From positions 124,001 through 188,000 of the forward strand of contig WGLL01000011.1 of the NCBI GenBank assembly GCA_016125585.1: DNA of 64,000 bases. The letters are read 5' to 3'. The notes beneath the pieces are model-generated. The model did not search any database and was not told the DNA's origin. It was given only the letters and a program-made list of their open reading frames with translations. A program made the translations under genes and the position numbers. This DNA is from Caulobacter sp. (GTDB lineage Bacteria; Pseudomonadota; Alphaproteobacteria; Caulobacterales; Caulobacteraceae). This document shows, one piece after another, positions 43,752 through 52,110 of this stretch; position 1 is the stretch's first letter, and each line of letters opens with the position of its first letter.

Positions 43752-43907
43752 ATGAGGCGGTTTTGGAGACCGCTCCTTGCGACCGCTGTGCTCGGCCTGG
43801 CGGTCTTTGGCTACTGGTGGCGGGAAGATGGCTGCAACGGGTTCAGGGAAACAGACCCCCTGCATGGGAAGCGGGTCTGCTCCACGATAAGTCACCGCCT
43901 CTGGTGA
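43752..43907 (+). CDS. 51-residue putative single-helix membrane protein
   Basis: A short frame with ATG at 43752 and AAAGG 3 bases upstream. MRRFWRPLLATAVLGLAVFG is a basic start plus hydrophobic helix (about 8-23), followed by a small outside segment with two cysteines (DGCNGF, KRVCST), compatible with a disulfide. The positive-inside layout is what a real small membrane or exported protein would have. No family recognised, and the surrounding DNA has no other gene. Uncertain. Confidence 0.4.
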   Translation: MRRFWRPLLATAVLGLAVFGYWWREDGCNGFRETDPLHGKRVCSTISHRLW

Positions 43908-44200
43908 CTTTGCGGATCACATCGTCGCGGCATGGTCCGTTTCGCGGCGCCGCCACCGTAGCCCGCATCCCACCCTCGCAGGCCTACAAAAGCTGACATC
44001 CGTAGACGCCCGAACCTACGTCGCGACCTACGCCTACAGGACAGCGACCTACGTCGAAGCCGCCTAAAAACAACAACTTGCGGGAAAATTCGAAGACCCC
44101 GACCTAAACGCCGCGTTATAATGTGGCGCAGCTTCGATCCGCCCGGGCTGACACCCGCGCGGCCGTGCTCTAGGTAAACCTGCGAAAACAGGAGCCTCCG
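43908..44200. other. Non-coding stretch with short imperfect direct repeats
   Basis: No convincing gene between the 51-residue frame and the glyoxalase gene. At about 44011-44056 the motif CGACCTACG recurs three times with small changes (GAACCTACGTCG, GCGACCTACGCC, GCGACCTACGTCG). The DNA after it (44065-44130) is AT-richer (CCTAAAAACAACAACTTGCG, GCGTTATAATGTGG) and probably holds the glyoxalase promoter: TTATAAT at about 44114 is a good -10 candidate. Confidence 0.45.
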
Positions 44201-44641
44201 ATGCAGTACCTCCACACCATGGTCCGGGTGAAGGACCTCGACGCCGCCCTCGACTTCTATTGCGCCAAGCTGGGGCTGACCGAGGTCAATCGGTACGAGA
44301 ACCAGGGCGGCCGCTTCACCCTGGTCTTCCTGGCCGCGCCCGACGATCTCGAACTGGCCCGGCAGCGCAAGGCGCCGATGGTCGAACTGACCTACAACTG
44401 GGATCCCGAGGACTATCAGGGCGGCCGCAACTTCGGCCACCTGGCCTATGCGGTCGATGACATCTACGCGGTCTGCCAGCGGCTGGCCGACGGCGGGGTG
44501 ACCATCAACCGGCCGCCGCGCGACGGGCACATGGCCTTTGTCCGGTCGCCGGACGGCATCTCCATCGAGCTGCTGCAGAAGGGCCCCAGCAAGGACCCCG
44601 CCGAGCCCTGGGCCTCGATGCCCAACACCGGGGTCTGGTAG
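44201..44641 (+). CDS. gloA: Lactoylglutathione lyase (glyoxalase I) family protein
   Basis: 146 residues of the VOC fold. All four metal ligands expected from E. coli GloA are present: H5 (QYLHTMVRV), E62 (PMVELTYNW), H80 (NFGHLAYAV) and E123 (GISIELLQK). It would convert the methylglyoxal-glutathione adduct to S-lactoylglutathione. The stop is directly followed by the ATG of an SDR gene, so the two are cotranscribed; a detoxification or aldehyde-linked role for the pair is possible. Start preceded by AGGAGCCTCCG. Confidence 0.88.
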   Translation: MQYLHTMVRVKDLDAALDFYCAKLGLTEVNRYENQGGRFTLVFLAAPDDLELARQRKAPMVELTYNWDPEDYQGGRNFGHLAYAVDDIYAVCQRLADGGVTINRPPRDGHMAFVRSPDGISIELLQKGPSKDPAEPWASMPNTGVW

Positions 44642-45418
44642 ATGAAACTGGCGGGCCGCAAGGCGCTGGTCACCGGCGCCGCCCAGGGCATCGGCCGCGC
44701 CTGCGCCGAGGCCTTCGCGCGCGAGGGCGCCGATGTGGTGCTGGCCGATATCGATGTGGACGGCGTCAAGGCCGTGGCCGGGGCCATCGCCGCGGAGACC
44801 GGCCGCAAGGTCGTCGCCCTGGCCTGCGACATCGCCGATGCGGCGGCGGCGAAGGCGATGGTCGTGGACGCCGAGGCGGCCATCGGCCCGATCGACCTGC
44901 TGGTCAACAATGCGGGCATCCTGGCCGCCGGCGACATCCTCACCACGGAACTGGAAGACTTCGACCGCGTCCTGTCGGTCAACATCCGCGCCGCCTTCGT
45001 GGTCGGACAGGCGGTGGCGCGGCGTATGGTCGAGGCGGGCATGAAGGGCGCGATCATCAACATGAGCTCGATCAACGCGGTCATGGCCATCCCGGCCCAG
45101 CTGGCCTACGTGACCAGCAAGGGCGCCATCAACCAGCTGACCCGCGCCATGGCCCTGGGCCTCGCGCCCCACGGCATCCGGGTCAACGCCATCGGCCCCG
45201 GCACCATCGCCACCGAAATCCTCAAGGGGGTGATGACCACGCCGGACGCGGCGAAGGGCATCCTCTCCCGCACGCCGCTCAAGCGCTTCGGCGAACCGGA
45301 GGAGATCGGCAAGGTCGCCGTCTTCCTGGCCAGCGACGACGCCAGCTACTTCACCGGCCAGACCCTCTACCCCGACGGCGGTCGGCTGGCGCTGAACTAT
45401 ACGGTGGCGGTGGACTGA
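44642..45418 (+). CDS. SDR-family NAD(P)-dependent oxidoreductase
   Basis: 258 residues, classical short-chain dehydrogenase. Cofactor motif TGAAQGIG (11-18), D36 after strand 2 (LADID) favouring NAD(H), NNAG (89-92), catalytic S142/S143, Y156 and K160 (NMSSINAV, AYVTSKGAINQL). Sequence style is close to 3-ketoacyl reductases, glucose- or 3-hydroxybutyrate-type dehydrogenases; the substrate cannot be fixed. It starts right after the glyoxalase stop, and its 3' end overlaps the convergent DUF1275 gene by 22 bases. Confidence 0.87.
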   Translation: MKLAGRKALVTGAAQGIGRACAEAFAREGADVVLADIDVDGVKAVAGAIAAETGRKVVALACDIADAAAAKAMVVDAEAAIGPIDLLVNNAGILAAGDILTTELEDFDRVLSVNIRAAFVVGQAVARRMVEAGMKGAIINMSSINAVMAIPAQLAYVTSKGAINQLTRAMALGLAPHGIRVNAIGPGTIATEILKGVMTTPDAAKGILSRTPLKRFGEPEEIGKVAVFLASDDASYFTGQTLYPDGGRLALNYTVAVD

Positions 45419-46068
45419 CGCCGTTCCGCCCGGTCGATCAGGGCGACGGCGACGGTCAGGACCGCGACAAGGCCGACGGCCGCCGCGAGGGCCAGATAGC
45501 CGAACTGGCTGTAGGTCCAGGCGCCGGCCCAGGCCCCGCTGGCCAGGCCGGCCCAGAGCAGCAGATGCGGCAGCCAGCCGAGGGGGGCGCCCCCGCTCAG
45601 GGCCTGAAACAGCCGCTGGCCCAGCTTGACCAGGGCGCCGGTCATGTAGGTGACGCCGAAGCTGACTTCGCCGTTGCGTTCGAAGGTGGCGTTGACCGCC
45701 CCCATCGCCAGCGCCAGCGGGAGACTGCAGGTGAGCTTCCACCCGGGCCCGAGGTTGAGGTGCAGCAGCAGGGACAGGCCGAGCAGGGCGGCGACGACCG
45801 CCAGCACCGCGGGTCGTCGATGGGCCCCCGCCAGGGCTCCGGCTAGGGATCCGGTCATGACGCCGAGAACGAAGGCCAGGATCAGGGCCCCGGCGATCAT
45901 TGCGGCATAGGGGTGGGTGGCGAGTCCAACCCCCAGGCGGGTCGAATTGCCGCTCATGAAGGAGACGAAGAAGCCGCCGACGTCGAGGAAGGCGACCGCG
46001 TCGATGAAGCCGGCCAGACAGGCCAGGACGATGGCGACGGCCTGCAGCGGCCGGTTGTAGGTCTGCAT
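45397..46068 (-). CDS. DUF1275 (YoaK-like) membrane protein
   Basis: 223 residues with about six membrane helices. The N-terminal VLACLAGFIDAVAFLDVGGF is followed by FVSFMSGNSTRLGVGLA, the family signature (G..DA..F......F...M.GN...L). A later ALAMGAVNATFERNGEVSFG and VTYMTGALVKLG are also characteristic. Function of the family is unknown. Its last 22 bases overlap the convergent SDR gene. Confidence 0.85.
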   Translation of the reverse strand: MQTYNRPLQAVAIVLACLAGFIDAVAFLDVGGFFVSFMSGNSTRLGVGLATHPYAAMIAGALILAFVLGVMTGSLAGALAGAHRRPAVLAVVAALLGLSLLLHLNLGPGWKLTCSLPLALAMGAVNATFERNGEVSFGVTYMTGALVKLGQRLFQALSGGAPLGWLPHLLLWAGLASGAWAGAWTYSQFGYLALAAAVGLVAVLTVAVALIDRAERRQSTATV

Positions 46069-46107
46069 CTGGACCGCGGTCTCCCCCGGCGCGATCCCGT
46101 CCGGGAC

Positions 46108-46920
46108 TCAGGCCGCTTCCGGCAGATCGTAGCTGATCACCTTGAAACTCGCGAGCCGGGCGGGGCCGAAGGTGTTGGCGATGGCCACGTCGGTGGCGTC
46201 GCGGCCCCGGGCGATCAGCACCCGGCCGATGCGGGGGATGTTGTTGCGCGGATCGAAGGTGTGCCAGCCGCCGTCCAGCCAGACTTCCATCCAGGCGCTG
46301 AAGTCCATGACCCCGACGATCGGCACGCCGATGTCGCCCAGGTAGCCGGTGCAGTAGCGGGCCGGGATGTTCATGCAGCGGCAGAAGGCGATGGCCAGGT
46401 GGGCGTAGTCGCGGCAGACGCCCTGGCCTTCCTCCCAGGTCTCGAAGGCCCCCTTGGTGGCCCGGGTCTGCTGGTAGTCGAAGCGGACATGGTCGTGGAC
46501 GTGGTCGACGATGGCCTGGACCCGTTCCCAGCCCGGCGCGGTGTCCTGGAACAGCGACCAGGCCAGGTCGCTGAGCCGGTCGGTCTCACAATAGCGGCTG
46601 CCCAGCAGGTAGACGATGGTGTCATCGGGCAGATCGGCGACCGGAATCTGCCGCGCGCCGGGGGAGAGGACATCGACAAGCCCGCTGTCGCGGACGACGA
46701 AGCCGGACGACAGGGTGAAGCGCCCGGCCGGCGCCATCACCCGGCTGACGATATTGCCGAAGCCGTCCAGGTACTGCCGGACATCGACGGCCGGGCTGGT
46801 CTGGAGCCAGTCGGGCGTCTCCAGGTCGTCGCGGCGCGAGGGATGCACGCTGAGGGTCAGCAGCATCGGCGTCGCTTCGGGGCAGTCGTAGACGATCTCG
46901 AAGCCGGTCTGGATGCGCAT
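46108..46920 (-). CDS. Transglutaminase-like cysteine protease family protein 1
   Basis: 270 residues from ATG at 46918-46920. N-terminal beta domain (RIQTGFEIVYDCPEATPMLL), then the transglutaminase core: EEGQGVCRDYAHLAIAFCRC (catalytic Cys), YLGDIGVPIVGVMDFSAWME with the active His/Asp region DGGWHTFDPRNN. Such bacterial proteins are thought to act as proteases or amide hydrolases rather than cross-linkers. It follows a second member of the same family by 17 bases; the two form an operon. Substrate unknown. Confidence 0.84.
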   Translation of the reverse strand: MRIQTGFEIVYDCPEATPMLLTLSVHPSRRDDLETPDWLQTSPAVDVRQYLDGFGNIVSRVMAPAGRFTLSSGFVVRDSGLVDVLSPGARQIPVADLPDDTIVYLLGSRYCETDRLSDLAWSLFQDTAPGWERVQAIVDHVHDHVRFDYQQTRATKGAFETWEEGQGVCRDYAHLAIAFCRCMNIPARYCTGYLGDIGVPIVGVMDFSAWMEVWLDGGWHTFDPRNNIPRIGRVLIARGRDATDVAIANTFGPARLASFKVISYDLPEAA

Positions 46921-46937
46921 GCCTGTCCTTGAACCTG

Positions 46938-47876
46938 TCAGCCGGTCAGGGCAACGCTCGGCGAGGGCGGACGTTGCGCCAGTCCGCCGGTTTCGGTGGA
47001 GACCTCGACCGAGACCTCCATTCCCAGATAGTCGCCCGCCTCGCCGATCCAGGTGCCGTGCAGCGGAACGGCCTGGCGCGGATCCCGGGCGATCGCCACC
47101 CGCACCAGATCGGCGTTGCCGACGATGCCGTTGGTCGGATCGAACTCCACCCAGCCGCAGGCCGGCAGATAGACCCGCACCCAGGCATGGGTGTGACCGC
47201 CGCCGACCCGGCCGGGCGTCGCCGGACCGACATAGGGGCTGTAGATGTAGCCGGACACGAAACGGGCGGCGAGGCCGAGGCTGCGCACCGCGTCGATCAT
47301 CAGCACTGCATAGTCGCGGCAGCTGCCGGTCCCCAGCCGCAGGGTCTCGACCGGCGTCTGGGCGCCCATCTCCAGCCGGGTGTTGTAGCAGAAGTCGGCG
47401 TAGATGGCCTGGGTCATCTCGCTGAGCAGGGTCTGCAGCGGGGTCTTGCCGCTGTTGCGCACGAAGCGGCGGGCCCACTGGTCGACCAGGCCGTCCGGAT
47501 CGTCGTGCTGGCGCTGCATGGACGACTGCAGGTCGGGCAGGTCCTCGGGGCTGTAGTCGAAGGGCATGGCCCCGCTGTAGACCTCGATCTCGCCGTCGAG
47601 GTTGGCGAAGGCCGGCAGCGGCCGGTGGTCGAGGCGCACATGGCTGTCGAACACCAGCTCGCGGGCCCGCTCGGTGAAGCCGACGATGCCGACGCAGTTG
47701 CCGAACACGTCCTGGACGAAATGATGGTGCGAAGGATCCGGCGAGACCCGCAGGTCGCAGGACAGAAGCTGCTGGTCGTAGCTTTCCCTGGGCCGGAACA
47801 TCATACGATGCTCGCCCAGGGCCACCGGATTGCGGTAGCGGTAGCGGGTCACATGGCGGATCGAAAGGATCGGCAT
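46938..47876 (-). CDS. Transglutaminase-like cysteine protease family protein 2
   Basis: 312 residues. The start MPILSIRHVTRYRYRNPVAL and HRMMFRPRESYDQQLLSCDL are standard for the family with an N-terminal beta domain; the core has GTGSCRDYAVLMIDAVRSLG (catalytic Cys), ARFVSGYIYSPYVG, and HTHAWVRVYLPACGWVEFDP with the His and Asp (FDPTNG). It is longer than protein 1 and has an extra C-terminal strand region. Its start codon overlaps the start of the divergent N-formylglutamate amidohydrolase. Confidence 0.86.
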   Translation of the reverse strand: MPILSIRHVTRYRYRNPVALGEHRMMFRPRESYDQQLLSCDLRVSPDPSHHHFVQDVFGNCVGIVGFTERARELVFDSHVRLDHRPLPAFANLDGEIEVYSGAMPFDYSPEDLPDLQSSMQRQHDDPDGLVDQWARRFVRNSGKTPLQTLLSEMTQAIYADFCYNTRLEMGAQTPVETLRLGTGSCRDYAVLMIDAVRSLGLAARFVSGYIYSPYVGPATPGRVGGGHTHAWVRVYLPACGWVEFDPTNGIVGNADLVRVAIARDPRQAVPLHGTWIGEAGDYLGMEVSVEVSTETGGLAQRPPSPSVALTG

Positions 47877-48682
47877 TGCCAGAGGGTTGCCCCGATTCAG
47901 AGCCCACGTCGAAGAAATTGCTGGGTGCGGACGATTTGCCGCCGTTTGTGGTCAGCAATGAAGCGGGCGTCTCGCCCTTTCTGCTGCTGGGCGATCACGC
48001 CGGCCGGGCCATTCCCCGGCGGCTTGGCGACCTTGGCCTGCCGCCCGGGGCGATGGCGCGGCACATCGCCTGGGACATAGGGATTTCAGCGCTCGGGGCG
48101 CTGCTCTCCCGCGCCCTGGACGCCTGCTTTATCGAGCAGACCTATTCGCGCCTGGTCATCGACTGCAACCGCTGGCCGGAAGCGGCCGACGCCATGCCGG
48201 CCGAGAGCGATGGCCAGGTCGTGCCGGGAAACCGCGACCTGACGGCAGAGGACCGGGCGGCGCGGCGGGACGAGATCATGGCGCCCTATCAGGCGAGGAT
48301 CGCCCGGCTGATCGACGCACGGACGGCGCGCGGTCAGCCGACCCTGCTGGTCTCCCTGCACAGCTTCACCCCGGTGATGCGCGGTCAGGCGCGGCCCTGG
48401 CGCTATGGGGTGCTGCATCTGCCCGGCTCCGATCTGTCGCAGGCCGCCCTGACCTGGCTGCGCGACCGGTTCGACCCGGCGATGGTCGGCGACAACGAGC
48501 CCTACGCCCTGGACGACCAGGAGCAGACCATTCCGCGGCACGCCGAACCCAACGGACTGGACTATCTGGAACTGGAGGTCCGCCAGGACCTGCTGGCCGA
48601 CAGCGCCGGTCAGGCCGAGGTCGCCGCCGTGGTCGCCCGCCTGCTGGCCGATCTGGCGCCCGCCGCCGGCTCGGGGGCGTAG
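47876..48682 (+). CDS. N-formylglutamate amidohydrolase family protein
   Basis: 268 residues if the TTG at 47876 is used; another in-frame TTG lies about 40 bases further in and fits the usual family start (LLGADDLPPFVVSN) better. Family segments: PFLLLGDHAGRAIPRRLGDL, IAWDIGISALGALLSRALDA, RLVIDCNRWP, LLVSLHSFTPVMRGQARPWR, VGDNEPYALDDQEQTIPRHA. These enzymes hydrolyse N-formylglutamate, the last step of one histidine degradation route, but many members have other, unknown amides. No hut genes are nearby. Confidence 0.83.
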   Translation: MPEGCPDSEPTSKKLLGADDLPPFVVSNEAGVSPFLLLGDHAGRAIPRRLGDLGLPPGAMARHIAWDIGISALGALLSRALDACFIEQTYSRLVIDCNRWPEAADAMPAESDGQVVPGNRDLTAEDRAARRDEIMAPYQARIARLIDARTARGQPTLLVSLHSFTPVMRGQARPWRYGVLHLPGSDLSQAALTWLRDRFDPAMVGDNEPYALDDQEQTIPRHAEPNGLDYLELEVRQDLLADSAGQAEVAAVVARLLADLAPAAGSGA

Positions 48683-48698
48683 CGCCGCCCGCCGACGC

Positions 48699-49547
48699 TC
48701 AGTGCGACAGCAGGATGGGAATGGGCGGGGTGGTCATCAGGCTCTGGGTCGCCCCGCCGAGCACGAATTCCCGCAGCCGGGCATGGCCGAAGGCGCCCAT
48801 GACCAGCAGATCGAAGCCGCGTTCCCAAGCCGCCTGTTCCAGAACCTCGGCGATGGTGCGGTCGGCGCGGGTGAATTCCTCGGCCTGGGCGACGACGCCG
48901 TGGGCCTCGAGGTGGCGCAGCAGATCGCCGGCCTGGCCGGCGGTGGTCGAGGGCTTGTCGTCCAGCACCGTCAAGACGCGAACCTCATCGGCCTGGGTCA
49001 GGGCCGGCATGGCGTCGGCGACGGCCCGCGCCCCGGCCCGCCCGCCGTCCCAGGCGATCAGCACCCGCCGGAGAGCGCGGGGCGGCTGCTCGCCGGGTCC
49101 CGCCCGGAAGATGACCACCGGTCGGCCCGACCCGAACACCAGCGCCTCGGCAAGCGCCGTCTGGGCCGGAATCTCGCCGGTGTAGGGAACGACGCAGAGA
49201 TCATGGCTCCGCGCCGCCCGGGCCAGATGCTCGGGCCGGTCGTAGTAGTCGGCGTCCAGGGGCAGGGTCTGGTGAACCAGAGACGCGGCGGCGGCCTGGG
49301 CCTCGAAGCGGGCGAAGACCTCCCGCAGATTGTCCTGGCTGCGCGCCTCCTCGGCGCGGGCCACATCGCCCAGCCGCAGCAGGCGGTCGGCGATGAAGTT
49401 GCTGGTCAGCGGGATGCGGACCTGAAACCCCGTCGCCGTCACCGACCCGCCGAGGGCGGCGCACAGGGCGACGGCCTGATCGATCGCCTCGGTCGGGACG
49501 ATGTCCGGATAGGTGTCGAGATGCAGCAGGATAACCCGATAGCTCAT
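48699..49547 (-). CDS. Universal stress protein (two-domain) 1
   Basis: 282 residues from ATG at 49547. Two UspA-type domains: YRVILLHLDTYPDIVP starts the first; RRVLIAWDGGRAGARAVADA the second, ending with LLVMGAFGHARLREFVLGGA and TQSLMTTPPIPILLSH, the nucleotide-binding glycine motif (G-x2-G-x9-G). It is 38 bases downstream of a second universal stress protein, so both are probably expressed from the FixK-like site at 50476. Such proteins accumulate under oxygen limitation and other stresses. Confidence 0.87.
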   Translation of the reverse strand: MSYRVILLHLDTYPDIVPTEAIDQAVALCAALGGSVTATGFQVRIPLTSNFIADRLLRLGDVARAEEARSQDNLREVFARFEAQAAAASLVHQTLPLDADYYDRPEHLARAARSHDLCVVPYTGEIPAQTALAEALVFGSGRPVVIFRAGPGEQPPRALRRVLIAWDGGRAGARAVADAMPALTQADEVRVLTVLDDKPSTTAGQAGDLLRHLEAHGVVAQAEEFTRADRTIAEVLEQAAWERGFDLLVMGAFGHARLREFVLGGATQSLMTTPPIPILLSH

Positions 49548-49585
49548 GGCGGCGTCCTCTTGAGGGGTGCGGCGGGGCGCCGGCT

Positions 49586-50422
49586 TCAGTGAGACAGCAG
49601 GATCGGCACGGGCGGTTCGGCGAGCATCTCGCGGCTGACCCCGCCCAGCACCAGTTCCTGGAAACGCGGCCGACCGTAGAGGCCCATGACCAGCATGTCG
49701 GCCTGCAGGCTCTTGATCTGCCGCCGGAGGATGTCGGAGGCGGCCTCGTCGAGGCTGGGATCGACGATGACGTTGGCCGCGCAGCCGTGACGCTCCAGGT
49801 GGCGCTGCAGCAGGCCGTCCGGCGCCGCGTCGCCCTCCGGGGCCACGACCAGCACATGAACCTCGTCGGCGGCCATGACCAGCGGCCAGGCGTCCCGCAG
49901 GGCCCGCGCCGATTCCCGCGACCCGTTCCAGGCGATCAGGATCCGCCTGCCGCAATCGGCCGGATAGCCCTTGTCCGGCGTCACCAGCACCGGACCGCCG
50001 ACGGCCATGGCCAGGTTGCCGGCCGCGATCCGGTAGCGGGCCATGCTGACCTGGGCGACGGCGGGAAAGACGGTCAGGTCGGCGCACCGGGCGCAGGCCA
50101 GCATCATCCGGTCGTCGTCGCCCGGAATGATCCGCCACTCGGACTTGACCCCGGCGCTGGCGGCGGCGGCTTCGAAGGTCATGCGGGCCTTCTCCGACGC
50201 ATCGCCGACGGCCTTGGCGTGATCCTTCAGGAGGGCGTCGATCTCCGGCGGCGACATGTAGGCCAGCGTCTCGGCCGCCATGTAGTCGCTGAGAAAGTTC
50301 GATTGCAGGAACACCCCCGTGAGAAAGCCTCCGGCGCGGCGGGCCAGATCGGCGGCGGCCGCGGCACGGGCGGCGGACGGTGTCTTCTCATCGACCTGAA
50401 CAAGAATGTCGCGATAGCTCAT
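49586..50422 (-). CDS. Universal stress protein (two-domain) 2
   Basis: 278 residues. YRDILVQVDEKTPSAARAAA opens domain 1, RILIAWNGSRESARALRDAW domain 2; the end MLVMGLYGRPRFQELVLGGV then SREMLAEPPVPILLSH is the same glycine-rich ATP-type motif as in its neighbour. First gene of the two-gene unit. A FixK-like box, TTGATCGGGGTCAA, lies 53 bases before its ATG, a suitable distance for activation, so induction at low oxygen is likely. Confidence 0.88.
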   Translation of the reverse strand: MSYRDILVQVDEKTPSAARAAAAADLARRAGGFLTGVFLQSNFLSDYMAAETLAYMSPPEIDALLKDHAKAVGDASEKARMTFEAAAASAGVKSEWRIIPGDDDRMMLACARCADLTVFPAVAQVSMARYRIAAGNLAMAVGGPVLVTPDKGYPADCGRRILIAWNGSRESARALRDAWPLVMAADEVHVLVVAPEGDAAPDGLLQRHLERHGCAANVIVDPSLDEAASDILRRQIKSLQADMLVMGLYGRPRFQELVLGGVSREMLAEPPVPILLSH

Positions 50423-50475
50423 GACCTGTTTCTCCAGTCTGGACGCCAGTATCGCCGGGGCGGCGGGCCACCGCC

Positions 50476-50489
50476 TTGATCGGGGTCAA
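50476..50489. promoter_or_regulatory. FNR/FixK-like box upstream of universal stress protein 2
   Basis: TTGATCGGGGTCAA fits the TTGAT-N4-ATCAA consensus of FNR/FixK-type regulators with one mismatch in the right half (GTCAA). It lies 53 bases upstream of the ATG at 50422 and overlaps the last codons of the membrane-protein gene. Confidence 0.65.
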
Positions 50490-51061
50490 AGATCGGAGCT
50501 GTCCGGGAAACGTTCGCGAAAGGCCTGGCGACGGGCCAGGGCGGCCAGCGGCAGGGCCAGAAGGTCGATGGTGGCGATGGCTGCGGACTGCCGGGTCTCG
50601 ACAATCGTCCAGCTCGAACAGACCAGAAGGATCACCGCCGCCGGTCCCAGAAGGCAGAGCAGGGCCGGCAGGCGAGCCCGCCAGGACGCCAGCCACACCG
50701 GCGCGGTCAACAGCAGCAGGGCGCCCGCCTGGACCACGGCCGCGACCAGCAGCACCTCGGTCGGATCGGGGCCCTCGTAGAGATCGAAGAAGAACAGCCT
50801 GACCCCGACCGCGGCCGTGGTCAGGCTCCAGGCCAGCGCCGTCCACAGGATGGCGCCTTCCAGCGCAAAGCAGACGGCGGCGACTGCTCCGCCCATCAGG
50901 CAGACGCAAAGCAGCGCCGGCCCCCGGTCGCCGATCAGGGGCGCGGTCAGGGCCAGCAGGGCCAGCAGCACCAGGACGGCCAGCGACGGCCGCCCGGCTG
51001 GATAGCGGTGATCATGCGGCGAGACCGCGTGACGCTCGATCAGGGTTATGAGGGTGGCCAT
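50486..51061 (-). CDS. Multi-helix membrane protein
   Basis: 191 residues with about five hydrophobic helices (LAVLVLLALLALTAPLIG; LLCVCLMGGAVAAVCFALEG; ILWTALAWSLTTAAVGVRLF; VLLVAAVVQAGALLLLTAPV; LPALLCLLGPAAVILLVCSS). No charged transport or catalytic motif, so no family is named. A FixK-like box lies 54 bases upstream of its start. It is the first of several small genes that share this promoter type, suggesting a role in adaptation to oxygen limitation. Confidence 0.65.
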   Translation of the reverse strand: MATLITLIERHAVSPHDHRYPAGRPSLAVLVLLALLALTAPLIGDRGPALLCVCLMGGAVAAVCFALEGAILWTALAWSLTTAAVGVRLFFFDLYEGPDPTEVLLVAAVVQAGALLLLTAPVWLASWRARLPALLCLLGPAAVILLVCSSWTIVETRQSAAIATIDLLALPLAALARRQAFRERFPDSSDL

Positions 51062-51100
51062 GGCGATCGCTTCTCCGCTCTGGAGACAGACTGGTGCGGC

Positions 51101-51529
51101 TCAGGCGCCGCCGCCTTGATCCTGCTCAAACCCGCCGCCGACCAGGACGGGGGCGAGCAGGACGACCAGATAGAGACCCAGGACCGGCAGGCCGGCGGGG
51201 GCGAGCAGGGCGGCCAGCGTCTCTGCCGGGGCCTGGCCCCTCAGGGCGAGGGCCCCGGCAAGCTCGGCGGCGATCACCAGGGCCAGAGCCAGACTGCCGA
51301 CCGTCAGCCGCGCGGCGAGGTCGCCGGCGAGACGGAATCGGCGGCTGACCCAGCGGGCCGAGACCAGAATGACCGCCAGCATGATGGGCGCTTCAAGCCA
51401 GACGGCGGCTACCGACCCCAGGCGCGGCTCGATCAGCAACACCCTGACGGGACCGAGGAGCCAGCCGGCCGCAAGCATCGCCAGGCCGAAGAGCATGGCC
51501 GCCGCAACGATCCGGCCCGGCCGCGTCAT
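51101..51529 (-). CDS. Four-helix membrane protein
   Basis: 142 residues with four hydrophobic segments (IVAAAMLFGLAMLAAGWLLG; AVWLEAPIMLAVILVSARWV; LTVGSLALALVIAAELAGAL; AGLPVLGLYLVVLLAPVLVG). Its ATG overlaps the stop of the cytochrome c gene (ATGA), so it is translated with it; association with a haem protein suggests an electron-transfer membrane partner, but nothing in the sequence proves this. A FixK-like box for the next gene lies inside its 3' end. Confidence 0.62.
   Translation of the reverse strand: MTRPGRIVAAAMLFGLAMLAAGWLLGPVRVLLIEPRLGSVAAVWLEAPIMLAVILVSARWVSRRFRLAGDLAARLTVGSLALALVIAAELAGALALRGQAPAETLAALLAPAGLPVLGLYLVVLLAPVLVGGGFEQDQGGGA
51116..51129. promoter_or_regulatory. FNR/FixK-like box upstream of the 191-residue membrane protein
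   Basis: TTGATCCTGCTCAA has the full left half TTGAT and TCAA on the right; one base differs from ATCAA. It lies 54 bases before the ATG at 51061, inside the 3' end of the preceding membrane-protein gene, like other boxes in this island. Confidence 0.6.
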
Positions 51530-51897
51530 CAGTCGAGGCTGTCGATATAGGCGGCGAGGTCGCGGATGTCGGCGCTTTCGAGCCCGGCCGGCCGCATCTC
51601 GTAGTGGCCCAGTTCCGAGACGATCCGCAGGCGATTTTCCAGCGCTGGTCCGCCGACGTCAGAGGCCAGCCGCCGGAAGGGCGGCGCCATCGGCGCGGGG
51701 CTGTCGCCGCTGGCGGCGATGGCGTGGCAGCGCGAGCATTCCCGCTGGGCCAGCGCCTGACCCCGCTCGATGTCGGCGGGGACAACCGGGAAGGCTGCGA
51801 CGGCCCGATCCGGCGCGGCCGGGGTCTGGGCGCAGCCGGCGACCGCGACGAGGCCGGCGACGAGCAAAAGGCCTGGAACGAGCGATCTGGCGGTCAT
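51529..51897 (-). CDS. Cytochrome c lipoprotein
   Basis: 122 residues from ATG at 51897. A lipoprotein signal ends VAGLVAVAGC with the lipidated Cys at 22. One haem c site, CSRCH (C54, C57, H58), and a likely axial Met at 101 (GHYEMRPAGL). Size and the closing LAAYIDSLD helix fit a class I cytochrome c carried on a membrane as a lipoprotein. A FixK-like box 73 bases upstream suggests induction under low oxygen; it may feed a high-affinity oxidase or other reductase outside the window. Confidence 0.85.
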   Translation of the reverse strand: MTARSLVPGLLLVAGLVAVAGCAQTPAAPDRAVAAFPVVPADIERGQALAQRECSRCHAIAASGDSPAPMAPPFRRLASDVGGPALENRLRIVSELGHYEMRPAGLESADIRDLAAYIDSLD

Positions 51898-51970
51898 GGC
51901 GAGGGCTCCGACGGTTGTGGGCGACGTTGATCCTTCGGGACCAGACCAACATCGGTCCGGCGTCGCCGCC

Positions 51971-51984
51971 TTGATCACGGTCAA
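51971..51984. promoter_or_regulatory. FNR/FixK-like box upstream of the cytochrome c gene
   Basis: TTGATCACGGTCAA, one mismatch from TTGAT-N4-ATCAA, lies 73 bases before the ATG at 51897. Its spacing equals that of the perfect box at 52493, which supports both as true activator sites. Confidence 0.65.
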
Positions 51985-52110
51985 TTTCCGTCGCGTCGCG
52001 GCCTCGCGGAGGGAAACCGGCGGAGTCTTGCGAAAACGCCCCGGAGGGCTGGAGCCTTCCGGGGCGCGTCGTCGGCCCGTGACCTTGGGGAGGCTTTGGC
52101 CGACGGACGA

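Noticed and set aside
43891..44067. Open frame ending in a Thr/Tyr-rich repeat peptide (ARTYVATYAYRTATYVEAA)
   Set aside because: No start codon with a ribosome site in the frame; the repeat effect comes from short CGACCTACG DNA repeats.
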